NCBI GenBank assembly: GCA_948946035.1
Contig: CARBKU010000095.1
Span: 1 to 5,684, forward strand
Origin: an uncultured Clostridia bacterium
GTDB taxonomy: Bacteria; Bacillota; Clostridia; TANB77; CAG-508
Length of the DNA: 5,684 nt
Direction of reading: 5' to 3'
The translations under genes and the position numbers were made by a program. The notes beneath the pieces were generated by a model. The model made no database searches and was not told the origin of the DNA. It saw only the letters and a program-made list of their open reading frames with translations. Below, in pieces: positions 5,473 through 5,684 of the stretch (positions are counted from its first letter, which is position 1; the number at the start of each line of letters is the position of its first letter).

Positions 5473-5684
5473 ATGAAATTTATTTTTCCACAAAATTATA
5501 ATTTTAAAAATAAATTATTAGGTATTTTTGATTATTCTACAATAATTATTAATATTTTATGGTGCAGTATTATATTTATTTTTATTCATATATTTATCCA
5601 TAATTTTAATGCAAAAATTTTTATTTTTATATTTGCATGTTTTCCAGTTTTTCTTTTTAGTATTTCTGGAATTAATGGTGAAAA
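5473..5684 (+). CDS. PrgI/VirB3-like small membrane protein, 3'-truncated
   Basis: The first 70 codons of a gene that continues past the window. ATG at 5473 follows AAAGGA (5459-5464) at eight bases, and 24 bases separate it from the previous stop. The product begins MKFIFPQNYNFKNKLLGIFDY, a polar start facing the cytoplasm, then has two close membrane helices at about 22-44 and 49-65, ending FSISGINGE. A short protein with an N-terminal polar segment and a two-helix hairpin at this place in the order is typically PrgI, the Gram-positive counterpart of VirB3, which works with the VirB4 ATPase. The assignment is by topology and position; the sequence alone is not diagnostic. A VirB4 gene is the expected next gene. 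Confidence 0.65.
   Translation, partial: MKFIFPQNYNFKNKLLGIFDYSTIIINILWCSIIFIFIHIFIHNFNAKIFIFIFACFPVFLFSISGINGE

Overview
The window is very AT-rich, low-GC Firmicute DNA, most likely from Clostridium or a close relative. The support is strong AGGAGG-type ribosome binding sites, a stand-alone DUF1858 redox protein, a clostridial-style SDR reductase, CCA-encoding tRNA genes and Gram-positive conjugation-type genes. The first 28 bases are not genomic: they match the Illumina TruSeq read-2 adapter, so the window starts at an untrimmed contig end.

The left part (29-1733) looks like chromosomal housekeeping sequence. It holds the 3' part of a gene for a starch/carbohydrate-binding (CBM25/CBM53-like) protein, which converges on a FabG/YmfI-like SDR reductase across a shared bidirectional terminator. 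Next comes a leftward tRNA operon in the order Lys(UUU)-Glu(UUC)-Thr(UGU), with a near-consensus sigma-A promoter and a perfect 15-bp hairpin wedged between tRNA-Lys and tRNA-Glu. Bases 1214-1448 hold no gene, only hairpins, the main one being a terminator candidate at 1281-1340.

The middle part (1803-2322) holds a small leftward DUF1858 gene. Its stop codon abuts a 150-bp element (1843-1992) bounded by a perfect 19-bp inverted repeat. The element can be drawn as a three-way junction and may be a MITE-like insertion or a structured 3' UTR. Divergent promoters follow.

The right part (2294-5684) is a rightward, tightly packed operon that encodes the membrane core of a type IV secretion/conjugation system: a 48-residue membrane peptide, a VirD4-type coupling ATPase, a VirB2-like pilin, a VirB6/TrbL-like channel protein, and the start of a small PrgI/VirB3-like membrane protein that runs off the window. 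The order VirD4-VirB2-VirB6-PrgI matches the conjugation modules of Tn1549/CTn-type elements, so a VirB4 ATPase is expected next. No relaxase, integrase or attachment site is visible here.

The most unusual point is translational. The first two genes of the operon have excellent Shine-Dalgarno sequences correctly placed before ATT codons and have no convincing ATG/GTG/TTG start. If this is right, standard gene callers would miss the first gene and shorten VirD4 by 14 residues, removing much of its first membrane segment.
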